This document shows positions 40,013 through 52,840 of a DNA stretch of 64,000 nucleotides, in pieces. Numbering within the stretch: position 1 is the first letter of the stretch; each line of letters starts with the position of its first letter. Source of the DNA: Dipteris shenzhenensis (Eukaryota; Polypodiophyta; Polypodiopsida; Gleicheniales); NCBI GenBank assembly GCA_047967505.1, contig CM106538.1; one strand, 5' to 3'. The notes below the pieces were generated by a model that made no database searches, was not told where the DNA came from, and saw nothing but the letters and a program-made list of their open reading frames with translations. A program made the position numbers and the translations under genes.

Positions 40013-40239
40013 GTAAGATGGAACTCTTTCTTGGAGTTTAAGGATGTTTACATGCACTAGTCCATATTGTATTGATAAAATGTATAATTCTTGCCAGTTC
40101 ATGTTGGATCACATTTTTTGTGAGTTTTTTTTGTGGTTACTATTTTTTAGAAGATCATTTCAGTGGATGATGTGGGTTTGGTTGTGAGTTTGATTGGTTG
40201 GCTTTCTAAATGTTGAAGGTTACTACAATTCCTTGCTCA

Positions 40240-40650
40240 CTCTGTTCTGCCAATTACCGAAAAAAGTTATTTTGCCAATTGCCAAAAAAGTTGTTCTACC
40301 AGAAAAGCTATTTTGCAAAAATATATATTGCTAGAAAAACTATTTTTCAAAAATATATGCTACCCAAAAAGCTATTTTGTTAAGAAGGGCTTAGCCTGCC
40401 GAAAGGGCTTTTTGCCTACCAAACGAGCTTTATGCATGCCGATGAAAAGATTGTTATCTATTGGATAGGGAAAAAAAGAAAGAAAGAAAAGTTGTTCTTT
40501 AAAAGAAAAAGGGTTGTTCTACCAAACAAGCTGCTCTGCAAAAAGAAACTATTTTGCAAAACTATATACTGCAAAAAACATTGCTTAGCCAAAAAAGCTA
40601 GTTCGTCAAAGTTTATACTGCCGAAAAAGCTATTATGCTAGTTATCTTGC
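40240..40650. repeat. Degenerate short tandem repeat array
   Basis: Units of roughly 25-40 bases with a consensus near GCTATTTTGCAAAAATATA followed by a CTGCCAAAAAAG-type segment recur with drift. The 69-codon K-rich frame over it is a repeat artefact. Confidence 0.6.
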
Positions 40651-42550
40651 AAAATTCCAGATATTAGCTATTGTTTATTCTCATTCTTTGCATATTTTCT
40701 GGCATTCTTTTTACTGAGGAAGCTTCTTCTTCCACGTTCATCCAAAGAGTCAATTTTTTACTTATATTTTTAGTTATTTTTTCATGCTTGTAGAAAGTCA
40801 AAGAAACCTATATGATTGGTATGTGCAAGATATAGATTTTTCAAAATTTACAATGAATACAACTACTGATATTCAGGTAATATGCGAGTGTCCAATTTAT
40901 TCGCAAGACTTCTTTGCAATACTATTGGACCCTAATATTCTTGATGTTGCTTCAATATTAATCTTACAACATCCCTCTCTTTTGATGCATGTTTTCAATG
41001 GGAGGTAAAGATTTGGAATCAATAGTAGAGATAGCCGAATTGGATGCAAGGTCGAAGGATGACATTTCATATAATTGTAGTCCATGACCCAATATTATTC
41101 AGGTTGCAATCAATGATGAGTTATGAGCTCTTGTGAGTGTAGCCTTATTCATGTATTCATTGGGCTTCAATTCCCAAAAGTTGCAAATCTTTGCATGTCA
41201 CCAAGGCAATAATAAAACACTACCCTTGACATTTGCAGCAGGGAGGATCAGTCCCGATGGACCCTATGTCGTGTCTCACGTTCATATTTTTTTCGCTCTT
41301 TTTTCCCCTTTATGAAAATTTCATTAAAAAGTAGGATCCAAGTTTCATTTTAAGAAAGTAGTTATGTGCTCCATGACAAAAGAAGGAACTATGAAGTATA
41401 GTGAGTGAGCAATGAATGAATTAATAAAAACACGCCAAGGACTCTCAAATTTAGAGAGCTATCAGTGACAATAAGCGGATCTCTCAGGGTTAAGTAGAAG
41501 CTGCATGCATTTTTTCAACCACATGGGTATGGAAATTGTTTTGAAATTTCTTTTGGCCTTAATTAATAGAGCCTCATAGTCGGAGCCAGTGCTTTTGTGC
41601 AGTCATGCACTCTTGTTTTGTATTTTGGTTTTTTTTTGAAAGAATATGTATCAAACATGTTGATATTATTTATTGGTGGTCTACACATGCTAAAAATATT
41701 GTATTTTTTGTTTTGCTTACATATTTGAGCTTTTATGATTTCAATGCCTCCATATATATATGTGTGATATATTTATCTATTAATATACAAGAACCTATAG
41801 TAAAGAAGTTTTGAATTGTGTTGAATTCTTGAGATATGTATGGATCATATTTTGTAGTTTTGCAAGCAAATAATATCTGATTATAGTAATTTTTTTGTTC
41901 CTTTTATGTTTAGTTCATATTTTAATGATTGAACAACTATGTTGGACAATCTTGTATCTTTTTTTAATTTTTTTATAGTTTGCCATCTTGATGTACTATT
42001 TCACCTTTCCATTTTAGTATGGACATCTTTCTATCTTAAAGTGTTCATTTTGTAGTGGCTCAAGTAAGTATAAATTGTCGATATTTTTACTGTGTGAAAT
42101 AGTTGTGTATGCAAGTCCATGTGTGCACATGTCAGGATGTTTGTTTTCAAAGGTCGTATTTGCACTTCTTTTACTTTCTAAAAATTGGAGTCTAATGCTG
42201 ATTTATGTTTGTAGTAAATACATTAATGTTTATTGTGGGATCTTGTAATCATTTCTAGCTATAACATGTTGTGTGGTCTATTGCTTTCGAAGCACATTTC
42301 TTTCCTTTTGGAATTTCCAAGACAATTTCATTATGTTTGTCCATATGCAAGTTTGTGTAAAACAAATGGGAAAATGCATGATCTTGTGGTGGTTCATGTA
42401 AATATTTTTTGTTATTGTAATCTCCAATGTTATCTATGTAAACATTTATTGTTGATGTAATCTATTTTTTATTGTGCATGAGTACATTTTCTAAATGGGT
42501 TTAAAGCTAGATGAAGTCTTATTTTTATTCTCGTTGTTGGCTTTAGTTCA
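40651..42550. other. AT-rich DNA without recognised genes
   Basis: Only short frames were seen, none with a known domain. The remaining PUF exons were searched for here by eye and not found. Confidence 0.5.
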
Positions 42551-42554
42551 TAGC

Positions 42555-42910
42555 ACTTTGTGTTGGTTGCCCATTATCTATTAAAATGCACTCCAATGTG
42601 TCCTCAATTGTTTTGAACACCCATGCGTCCTTTACTAGTTTTGTTTCAAAGAAGTCCCCACAAGTAATGACATCAATATCTCCAAGGTATTCATCATAAT
42701 GATTTTGTTTCAACAAATGCATATGTAAGTCAGTGAAGTTCCAACTAAGAATAGCATATACAAAATGATTATATTATACTTGTTGGTAAAGGGATGCCAA
42801 AGTGTCAAGTTTTCTCTTGATAATGATGTGAGATTCTCGCTATGTATTGGCAATTGTAGTGCAGAATGCATGGTAGTACCATTTACATTGTATATAGCCT
42901 TTCCTATGAA
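42555..42910 (-). pseudogene. Helitron (PIF1-type) helicase relic
   Basis: On the minus strand GKAIYNVNGTTMHSALQLPI matches the helicase stretch after the Walker A region of Helitron RepHel proteins. After a frameshift come ENLDTLASLYQQV and DIDVITCGDFFETKLVKDAW followed by VFKTIE, which corresponds to the GDxxQ/xPV helicase motif. The DE Walker B part is missing or altered and stops are present. Helitron ends (TC..CTRR) were not located. Confidence 0.68.
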
Positions 42911-44740
42911 AGTATAAGAACTTCAGGCACGTCAATGTCATTGTTCAAAGTTCTTTGATTATCAAGCCTTGCACGTAAGAAGAAGAAGGTATGTTTTTAT
43001 TATTCGGGTGCCACCTACTAGTAATAGATGATTTTTCCTAGTGCTTGACTCCTTTTTCATATCATAATGTCATCAAGAATATCTCTTTGTTCTTTATCAA
43101 GCGAATGTATAGCTATTTGAAGTACTTTTCATTATTTTTTTCGTTGAAATGACAAAATCGTTACATGAGGTTTTTATTTGGTAGTGCAGGAATTTCTAAT
43201 CCAATATTATGATCTTGCTCATTGGCTTTTAGAATGTCATTAAAGCTTTTTTTTTAATTGTAACTGAAATTTTCTTATATATTTTTTAGATTCTAGTAAT
43301 TTATCATAGTTAAAGTTATATAAACTTATATTCTTCGTTATAATTGTTATGGTGCATTGTAAGCATTTTCCCATGATTCATGAATGAGTAGCTCTTGATT
43401 CTCATCTTCTTTAGATCGATAACACAAAAGTAATTGCTCTATAAAGTAAATTTTTGGATCCTTTGTTTTGTTAAATTTAATAAATCTTAATATTCTAAAC
43501 TAACGTCTTTTTTGCTTGATCCGTCCTTGTGGTTGTATTTTGTTGCAAGTGTTGATAGGCAAATATTAATCGTGTTTTCTTGCTTTATATATTTGTCGAT
43601 GATTGTCTCACATTTTTATATTTGTAGAGCTTTAGCTTTGTAATTGATGTTTTTATCTTGTTGTTCTATGTCATGGAAAGGATAATACAATATGAGAACC
43701 TAGTTAAGCCCTCAGTTGTTCAGAATGGGAAAAGGCATTTTCCATTTTCCTCATTTTTTCGTGTGTGTCTAAGTTCTCTTACATGAAACTTCTCATAGTT
43801 TCCTATGAGCTTTTATGTTATTATGTTATACATTTTTGTGATATAGGAAGTGTAATATGATGTTGCAACATATGGTTCTGTAACAAGTTGTATATCCATG
43901 TTTGATAACCACCGTAAGAAGCTAATTTTTCATTAAATGCACTAGTGAAAATGTCTTTTGGCTGTCATTTTAGATAAATTGTGTTTTGTTAGTCGACACT
44001 TTACTACCATAAAACAATAATATATTGCATTCAAAATGAGTAGAAGGCGATTATAGCAGAGGTGGGAGAGTAATCTTGGATCCCACAAAATCCGCAAAGA
44101 AACCAAAAAATGGGCATAGGCAGTAAGAAACAATTAATCTCTAGCCTATCATGTATAACAGAAACCTGATGTGGAAGAAGCTGGAGCATGTCCCAAAGAT
44201 TTGTAAATAATGAGCCTACTTATATAACCCTTTCCAATGTGGTAATGAGGTGGTGGAATCCCTCTAATGTCATAGCGGGCCCGATTGAAAAAACAAGGAA
44301 GAAGATACTTCACACCCTTCTCAAACTTAGTTGAGTCTTTATTGATAGCATGTATGTTATTCTAAATATTCCAACCACTCATTAAGTCTTTTTGTAGTAT
44401 TAGGAGCTATAGAGCAATTTTCTTTTTTAATAATCTTACATTTTTCTTTATATTATTTTCTCTTACATCCTTTTAGAGACATGAGTATCATAGTTTCATT
44501 TAGTGTTGGCTTTTGATTGTGAATATGATAGGTATTTTTATTTTGTTTTATACATGTAGAAGTGTATGTGTATTTGAATTTATTTCATATTATCATTTAC
44601 ATAATCTGTAAACATGTTATGCACTTGTCAATCAAAGATACTATATCATGGTCTTTGTTATAATTGTCTAAAGGAGCTTCTTTAATCCACAGAAGGATTG
44701 TCCCTTATAAGTTGTATTAGAAGTTTGTTTTTTTCATTTG
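42911..44740. other. AT-rich DNA, possibly further Helitron remains
   Basis: Minus-strand frames around 43940-44340 are longer than average but were not recognised. Their position next to the helicase relic suggests the same element, which is inference only. Confidence 0.3.
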
Positions 44741-44745
44741 TTGGT

Positions 44746-44873
44746 GAACTATACTTGTTGGGCATGTATGTTGTTTGTAGACATGTTGTTTGTATGTTGG
44801 GCATGTATGTTCTTTGTAGACATGCTGAACTATACCTGTTGGGCATGTATGTTGTTTGTAGACATGTTGTTAG
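44746..44873. repeat. Tandem minisatellite, about 3 units
   Basis: TTGGGCATGTATGTTGTTTG followed by TAGACATG recurs three times with small changes and spacers (about 44758, 44797 and 44839). Confidence 0.8.
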
Positions 44874-46795
44874 CAGTTCCACAATCGTTCTGCATAAGCA
44901 AAAGTCACAAAAAAATAGGAGGTCCCAATTGACGCATCATTGTAGATGCTTCTTTACTTAATTTTTATTTGTGATCAAGAGAACTTCTTAAAGATTCAAA
45001 ATCTCTATATCCTATTCTTGAATGCAAAACTTTCTCAATGTTTGTACTGTTCGTGACATCTTTAGCAACAAGCTTCTTAGTTGTGTAACATGCCTTTTCT
45101 AAAACAAACCCAAATTGATTGCATCACTTGCTAGATCAATACTTTTATTGATTTGAAGAATAGATTTGGTATATAATGACAACTTTTAATGACTTGTGCA
45201 ATAACTAACTATACAATGTCTAATTATGATTTAAAAAAATTGTTTGCAATTGATCTTGGTGATCCAAAGTATACACTGGGAAAATTTAGTTCTTTACTTT
45301 GTTTATCTTGAAACAATCCAAGAGGTTTTTGGTTTTCACGTGTGCTTGTTCTGCAATAATTTTATTGTGTATTAATCTATCAGCTTCAATTTCCACATTC
45401 AGGTCATTTGGTGATGTCACTTCTTTTACTACTACTTTTTATTTAATTTGTAAGTATAATCGACAATTGCACATTATTACACTAATCTTTTATCTAACGT
45501 ATATTATTACTTTGGTATAATGGTGTTTCTATTATTTGCACATTTCCTAGGATTTTACTAATGGTTTGTATGATGTATTGATGGTAGTGTGGTTTCATGC
45601 TTTGAACTTGCTTATTCTCTTGTGTATGACATGTATTAGATAGTCATGCCACTTCTTGCATCTACTTTCCACCTTGTCCACTCTCATACAAGAGCTAAAC
45701 CATTGCTTAAGTGATTTGCACATAGATTCAATTGAACTTGCTTCTTGATTCTCTTCATATCGTAACTCATTCGACTTGTGAGGATAAGAAAACCTCCTCC
45801 TTTGGCAATGAGCACAATAACCTCCTCCATGGGCAATGAGGGCATTCCTCCAAATGATGGTGATGAGATACTAATTTTTGGGAAAGGAGTGTCTTACCAC
45901 TTACCTTATATGAAGGGAAAGGGTAGTGTCTAATTCAAAATTACATTGAGAGCATGTGTGCATGCCGGTTACATGATACCCAAAAAAATACGAGAATGCA
46001 AGTGTAATTAGAGTCATGCTTAAATGGTGTATGTGGTTGCCTTTTGAATATGCTATAAAGACATATGCAATGCATACATTTTGAGGGGTAAAAAGGAAAT
46101 AATCCTCTTTCTTGCATGTCAAGTCTCCCTAAATTTGGATCCATGGCCTAGATTTATCTCTCTCTCTAAGGCAAAAGATTCATGAAATTTTCAAGAAAAA
46201 AAGACAAATGCTTGTATGAACTTTTTCCTTTTTTTTTTCAAAAAAAGTGTTTATGTAATGTGTTATATTGGGAAATTTAACAATTCATTTCCTTACATCA
46301 TCACCTTGGGATGAGGTAGCAAAAAGATAGCCAGAGCCGAAGTTCACAAATGTACGATGATCAACACATATAGTGAAAACTACCAAAACAACAAGGTGCC
46401 ATAGATATAGTGGGGGGTTGGACTATAACTTTTGTTGCTCAACACATGGAGAAAGTTCACTGGGGAGTGTGCTATGTATTCTCCTAGAGTCAGCACGGCA
46501 TTGCACTATTTAGGTTCCTCTATCTCTTGAAGCAATTGGTCATGTGCTTCATTGTAATTCAAGACATCTTTCTTAAATCTACTCTTTTCTTGTTAATCCA
46601 GTTCAAGAAAGGAATATAGGCATAAGTAAAAAAATGATAAAATTGCAAAAAAATTTCTAGAAATTCATATAAACCACAAGGCATCACCTATAATAATTGT
46701 CAATAGTTTCTATTCATGGAGGTTTCCCTCGTAAGATTGTCTTTGAGTTTTTAAATTTTCCTTGCATTGGGACAAGCAACATATAAGTAAAGATA
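44874..46795. other. AT-rich DNA without recognised genes
   Basis: No supported feature was found. Frames are short and have no recognised motif. Confidence 0.45.
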
Positions 46796-46799
46796 TCCT

Positions 46800-47690
46800 C
46801 TCAGTGACCAAGATAGCTTTTGCATTTCTGCCTATCAATACTTGAATCCCCTCTAGAGTTAGTCCACATTACCTTGTGAAGAGAAGAATTTTGCCCTAGA
46901 ATATACCCTATCCTAGATTCCCCAAATTTTATCAACAAGCAATGCCTACTACTATCAAATAATTTCCACCTAGAGTTGAGCACTTTGAATATTCCTTCTC
47001 TGTCATTTGTGGGCATGGGGATGGGGAAAAAATCAGGGGCTCCCACCTAACTAAATTCTTTCATATAAACTAGTGAAATCCCTCCTTTCCAAGTTAGGGA
47101 GTTATCCCATAAGTCATGTCTGCTTCTTATAATCCCAACATCCTAATTGGTCGATCTAAACTCCCTCCTTATTTCTAGCCAAGTTTTCCACCTAACTTGT
47201 TCCCTATACCATACCAACTTTGTATTGCCTTCTTGGATAACATGTTGGTTGTCAAAAATTATTTATCTCCTAGAAAAGCATTTCTGTGAATAGTAGTCCC
47301 ATGTCATGAAATCCCCTTTACGTAAGAAAATTATTTGACTCTTGATTGCCCACAATGATCTCCACAAATCATTGCCCTTAGTGCTATAGGGTTAGTTAAT
47401 AAAATAGCATAGTTCCTCCTTTTTTAGGCCCTTATTGGCCCAACATAATAGGAAATTCTTAGCAAGAGTTGAGACTACTTAAGCTCTGGATTAAGTATGG
47501 CTTTGACAATCTAGGAAGCAAGTACCTTAGAAGTAGCTTATTGAACACCTACAACCCCAAGCCCACCTTCTAGCTTGGACCTATGTAAAAGCTCCATTTG
47601 ACCTTTGAGATTCTCTTGCTGCCACACCATAGAAAGGGCATATAGTTGCTACCAAATTTGTTGAGGCATGATTTGGAAGGTAACCAGCGA
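46800..47690 (-). pseudogene. LINE reverse transcriptase C-terminal relic
   Basis: Minus-strand pieces read KLEGGLGVVGVQ, then KVLASRIVKAILNPELK and SYYVGPIRA, typical of the region just after the RT in plant L1-like LINEs. Frame 47046-46801 (FKVLNSRWKLFDSSRHCLLI) continues into the C-terminal segment. Multiple stops are present. Confidence 0.55.
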
Positions 47691-49770
47691 GAGAGGTAAA
47701 AAATTACATTGGGTAGATGCAATGGTTAAGAACCATCTTCCTACCTATGTAGTTAGCATGGGACCCTCTAGAGAGCATGGGATTTGTCTCCCTAATCAAA
47801 AGTCTATAATGCTAAAAAAATTGGTAAGAGAGCATTGGCTCTTAGCCAACTAGCCACCAAAAGCTCCCCTCTAGAGGATTCTCTTAACCCACACACATTA
47901 AATGTGATGAATGATATTGGTTTAAATTTGCCCCTTTTTAGCCCTGGGGTTAGGGCTTTTCACCTAAGCTACAGACTCCTTAACTATAGAAAGTCTTCTC
48001 TTGTTTTGAATGATAGCAAGGGCCTCACCTTGAATAGAGAATTCCCGGAGCTTAAGGGAGTTCTTCATTTGAATAATCATTGTCATTGTCTTTAGTAATT
48101 GTTACATCTATATTATTAATTTCTTCTTCATATACCTCTAACCACCTTGCTTGGACATTGTGGCTTCAAGATACATGTTGATGTTCTTGAATTCATAGAT
48201 TCGTCTCAAGCTTCAAAGGAGATTTTACTGATGTAGGTCATTCCTGTTTCCTTCTTTGCTACTGAAAGCTGATCCCTTAGCTCTCTCCTCCTTTTCATTG
48301 TTCTTCAAATTAGGGGAAGTATGAGGTGGATTTGACTTGGGGAGCCATTTATTTTTTGAAGTAGCTTGAGGAGTAAGAGTAGCCATTCTTTTTTTGCTTC
48401 AAGTTGCTTAGCTTGGTGTGGAAATCTTCTTCATTCATCTTCTATCTGAACTATCTGAGAAATGCCTTGGACATGTGTTGCCAGAGTCTCTTAAAAAACC
48501 AATCAAAAATTAGTTGAACCATCTTTCAACTGGTTTGACCTAATACATGGAAGTACTCTTCCTTGGTAAATTTTCCATTAATATGGCAAATCTCCCCATA
48601 AGTGACTATAGGGGTTTCTTCTTTGGTCTCTTTAAGTCCTAAAGCTTGATGTAATGAACTGTGTAGGATTTTGGTTTGGCAGTCACCAACTCAAGGCTCC
48701 TTCTTCACAATTGTTCACTCTCGACTTGGTTAGCACTTTGAAATTGGTTTCTTGCATCATGGTGACCATCTGGTACATACTGTGGGTGTTGCCTTGCTCC
48801 ATGCTAGTAATCATCACTGTGGACATGCCTGGGTGCTTGGCTCAGTATTCTTGCCTCTGGTCTACCACATCTTTGTGCATGGCATCTCGATTTTGATAAG
48901 CAAGTTTATCAATCATGTTTTTATTTCTCGGTTTACAAAAGAATAGCGTTGGATAGCTCTATTCCTCCCTATTGGTTTCTTGTTTTCACTTGGAGTTATG
49001 TTTGTATCTGCATTGTGAATCTCTATTCCATAGACATAAACATGAACTAATGTGTTATTAAAAGGTTGTTCTTCAATATTGTCTACATAGTCATGTTTAG
49101 TAATTGCTTCAAAAGCATTAAATTCTTGTCCATTATTACATCATGCATTTAAAAAATGGTCACCAGATCTCAAATATTATGATTTTTTCTGGTTTTGTAC
49201 AATGTTATATTTATAAAATCACAAAGATGATATGGTTTGGTTGGATATTGTGGCTAGATTTTTATATTCCAATCTCCTTTTTATAGCAATTATGATTGTC
49301 ATCATGTCATTCAAAAGAATTATTTATATGCTTTCTAAAATTTTAATTAGATTTATAATGCCACCTTTTACTAAATAATGTGTAAAATGTAGGTATTGAT
49401 GTAGTTGATTGAATTTGCATGTGGTGCAATCAAGATTTCTTCTAATTCTATTAATATTTCTACAATTATGATCCTTTATACCATCCTTTATAAAAGTAAA
49501 ATAATATTTAAAATGTGCTGACTACCACTAGATCTTACAAATTTTATCCTTTCAAAAGGAGGTCTCAATAACTCTAGGTGAAAGAACACTGATCTTTGTA
49601 TTAAGTATCACCTTCATAAGGACAAGTGAATCACCTTTATTGTACTAAAATTTCCCTACATTTATTAAGAAATATTAAGCTTTGATAAAGATTCATTCTT
49701 TAATTAATCTATTATACTTCTTCATCAAATCAAGACCATTTTGTTATAGCATTATGCCCCTCCTTCAAAG
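47691..49770. other. Unassigned DNA, perhaps LINE-derived
   Basis: No domain was recognised. It lies upstream, in the minus orientation, of the LINE RT relic and might hold its remains. Confidence 0.3.
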
Positions 49771-49779
49771 TTCCTGACC

Positions 49780-50400
49780 CCACCTCTCTGTAACCCCTTC
49801 CTCTCAGCTAAGCACATTGCACTGCCTCCTCTCTTACTACCCCTCTCCTTCTCTCTCCCCACCCCCTACCTTGCCCCCCCTCTCTAACTCCTCCTCCTTC
49901 CCTCTTCCCATCCCACCTCTCTCTTTGTGTCCCCCCTCTTCACGTCCCCTCTCCACTCCCCCTCCTTCCCTCTTCCCCCCACCTTTCTATTTATGCCCCC
50001 CCCTTCACTCTTTGTGTCTCCCTCCTTCACTCATGAGTTGTATACCCATTTCCTACTCGCAACGTGCCTCTCTATTCCACACCCCTTCATTTTGCTTGCA
50101 CCCCTCATTCCCAACTCATGAACCCCCCTCCACACTGTGTTGCCACTCACCTTGGTCACAAAAACCCTTCCCTATTTGTGACCACCCCCCATGCTCCTTG
50201 TGCCCCTCTTGCCCCACAACTAACCCCCCTCTTGCATTGCCCTGACTAAGCCCCCCCACCCCTTCCCCCCTTTCCATCTTGGTTGCCCCTCTCCCTCTTC
50301 AAACCACCTCTCGGTTAAGCCCCTCCCTTCCCAGCCCCCCTTGCCTTGCCCCTCCCTCTTTGCACTCCCTTTTTACCCTCAACCTCAAACCTTATGCATC
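49780..50400. repeat. Pyrimidine-rich (C/T) low-complexity tract
   Basis: About 600 bases on the plus strand are dominated by CCCCTC, CTTCC and CCCCCC runs. The 142-codon P/S-rich frame is a composition artefact. Confidence 0.8.
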
Positions 50401-50479
50401 TTAGCCATATCTAATACCCCGGGAAAGCTACGCTGGGTGCCCCCTCAAAAGCTACACCTAATTGCTTACTTCTTAGATA

Positions 50480-51030
50480 TCTTGTCTTCCCAACTTGACA
50501 ATATCCACCTTTGTGGAAGGATGCCTCTCAAATCATTCCTTCTTCAAACCCATCCCATCATTGTTCCCTTCACCAAGACCTTCATCCTCCCCCTTACTTT
50601 ATACTATAGCCGTAAATGCCTTAGGGTGGCTACTCATTGACAAAACACATGCTAGTTCACTAAAGGGTATAGAAATGCCGTTTGGAAAATAGCTTGTTAT
50701 GTAGCAATTTGCGGATGACACTAAAGTCACGCCTAGGAACTCCCCCAAGATGTTCATGAAGTTTTTGAGTGTCTGGAAATTTTTTGTACAACATAAGGTT
50801 CTTAAATCAATCATAGCAAAATGGGGTATGGCATGCTCAGTGGGAAGCTGCAAGAGGACCTACAACACCTGGGATGTCAATTGATCCTTAAAAGAATTGT
50901 TTTCAGATTGTTAGGCATCCCCATGGGTTTTGACGTCTCCATGATCAGTGAGAATATGTTTAATTACAAACTAGAGAAGTGGAGAGGCTTTCAGGCCAAC
51001 TTGGCAGGAAGACGAATGGTCCTCAACCAT
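50480..51030 (+). pseudogene. LINE reverse transcriptase relic
   Basis: Plus-strand pieces read PLLYTIAVNALGWLLIDKTH, then QFADDTKVTPRNSPK (ADD catalytic box) and, after a shift, FRLLGIPMGFDVSM and KLEKWRGFQANLAGRRMVLN. The order and motifs match L1-type LINE RT. Several stops and shifts inactivate it. Confidence 0.7.
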
Positions 51031-51380
51031 TGCCCTGCCCTTTCTTTTCCCCCTTTACATCTCCACACCTCACTAAGGGTGTACCCATCCATTCACCCAT
51101 ATTACCATCTACCACCCCACTTACCTTGATCTCTCCCTATCCCACTCATTTAGTTGTCCGCTTCATTTTCACTCATTGGCTCAAAATGAGTTAATTAAAG
51201 ATGCAATTGAGAGGAAGTTTTTAGAGAGTGACACCACATGGACACACCATTCTGGTCTACATCTGACCTTGTTCATAGCCTATAGTCTACCATAAAAAGG
51301 AAATGCAAGGCAAACTATGGGGATGGGAAGCAATACTTTTGCATCTTCTGATCGCTTACCCTTACAACATTAGTAGGAAG
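51031..51380. other. Junction region between LINE and Copia relics
   Basis: No coding similarity was recognised. The last about 100 bases probably belong to the gag end of the Copia element that follows. Confidence 0.35.
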
Positions 51381-51406
51381 AGAGTCTAAGGGAAGACAAA
51401 GGAAAA

Positions 51407-52840
51407 GTGAATATCAAGGAGATCAATACAGTCACTGATGATAGTGACCATGACATTCTTTTCATGTCTACTCTACTTGTAAAGTTGCTTACCAGTTCAG
51501 ATGATGCATATTCCCAAGATTGGATTTTGGATTCTGGTGCTTCATTCCATGTTACTCCCCATAGGGAATGGTTCTCCACTTATGATAGTGGAAAGACAGG
51601 TTGTATGCATCTTGGAAATAACTATGCTTGTGACATAGTGGGAGCAGGTGACATAAAGTTTTCTTTTGCAAATGGGCCTATATTTGTTTTGAAAAATGTG
51701 AGGCATGTTCCTAAGCTGACCAAGAGTCTCATTTCAGTGGGTCAGCTAGATGATGCTAGTTTTCAGACCATCTTTGATTTTGGGAGTTGAAAAATTCAGA
51801 AGGGCTCTATGCTTTTAGCCAGGGGTGCTAAGTGTGGGACTCTGTATTGCTTACATGTATCAGGGGTGTCTGATCATGTTGTTGCAACAATTGAGAAGCT
51901 AAGGACTTCTTTGTGGCATTGCAGGTTGGGCCATATGAGCCAAAATGGAATGAAACTCTTATGTCATTTGGGTTATGTACTGCATTTAAGTTTTTCTGAC
52001 TTTGAATTTTGTGAGCATTGTCTCTATGGGAAGCACACTAAATTAGACCATAAAAGAAGGGGTAAGAAAGAGCTTGAGAAGATTGATTTGGTGCATTCAG
52101 ACGTATGTGGTCCCATGCCTACATGGTTATTAGGTGGGGTTGAATACTATGTGACATTCATTGACGATGCAACTATGAAAGTGTGGGCTTATGCTATGGC
52201 TCGGAAGAGCGATGTGTTCCAGAAATGGTTGGATTTGGTTGAAAATCAATCAGGTAGAATGATTAAATGCCTACAGACTGACAATCTTGGAGAGTATCTC
52301 TCTCATGACTTTCATCATTTTTTTGATACTCAAGAAGGAGCTCACATCCCCTCATAGTCTAGAGCAAAATCCAGTTGCTTAAAAGATAAACCACACCATT
52401 TAGGAAAGGTTGCAATGTATGCTTTCCAGTGCAAGTCTTTTTGGTGGTTTTTGGGTTGAGGCAATGAAGATTGCAGTGCATGTGATCAATAGATCACCTA
52501 GGAAAAGTTTGGATGGTGGTATTCCTAAAGAGGCATGGAGTGGCAAGAAGCGCTCTTACTCTCATTTGTGTATATTTGGGTGTGAGGCATATGCACATGT
52601 GCCAAAAGAGCTTCGGAAGAAGCTAGATCCTAAGTCTAGAAAATGCATCTTTTTGGGTTATGGTGAAATATGCACATGTGCCAAAAGAGCTTCAGAAGAA
52701 GCTAAATCCTAAGTCTAGAAAATGCATATTTTTGGGTTATGGTGAAAGTGGAGAGATGGGCTATCATCTTTGGGATCCAGAAGCAAAGATCATATGAAGC
52801 CATGATGTGGTCTTCAATGAGAAGAAGATGCATAAGATAC
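51407..52840 (+). pseudogene. Element F protease, GAG-pre-integrase and integrase
   Basis: The first frame carries WILDSGASFHVTPHREWF (protease) and VRHVPKLTKSLISVGQLDD, ending in a stop at 51788. The second has [43 protein letters not shown] (Asp), FIDDATMKVWAYA and LQTDNLGEYLSH (Asp). The Glu region is degraded around 52357-52420. The third has NRSPRKSL, FGCEAYAHVPKELRKKLDPK and KCIFLGYG. A 79-bp tandem duplication at 52591-52748, not a multiple of three, breaks the frame. Confidence 0.8.
52591..52748 (+). repeat. 79-bp tandem duplication in the element F integrase
   Basis: Two adjacent copies start ATGCACATGTGCCAAAAGAG at 52591 and 52670, with a few substitutions between them, so the duplication is not brand new. 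Confidence 0.9.

Noticed and set aside
49817-50245. 142-codon proline/serine-rich frame
   Set aside because: It is produced by the C/T-rich low-complexity tract.
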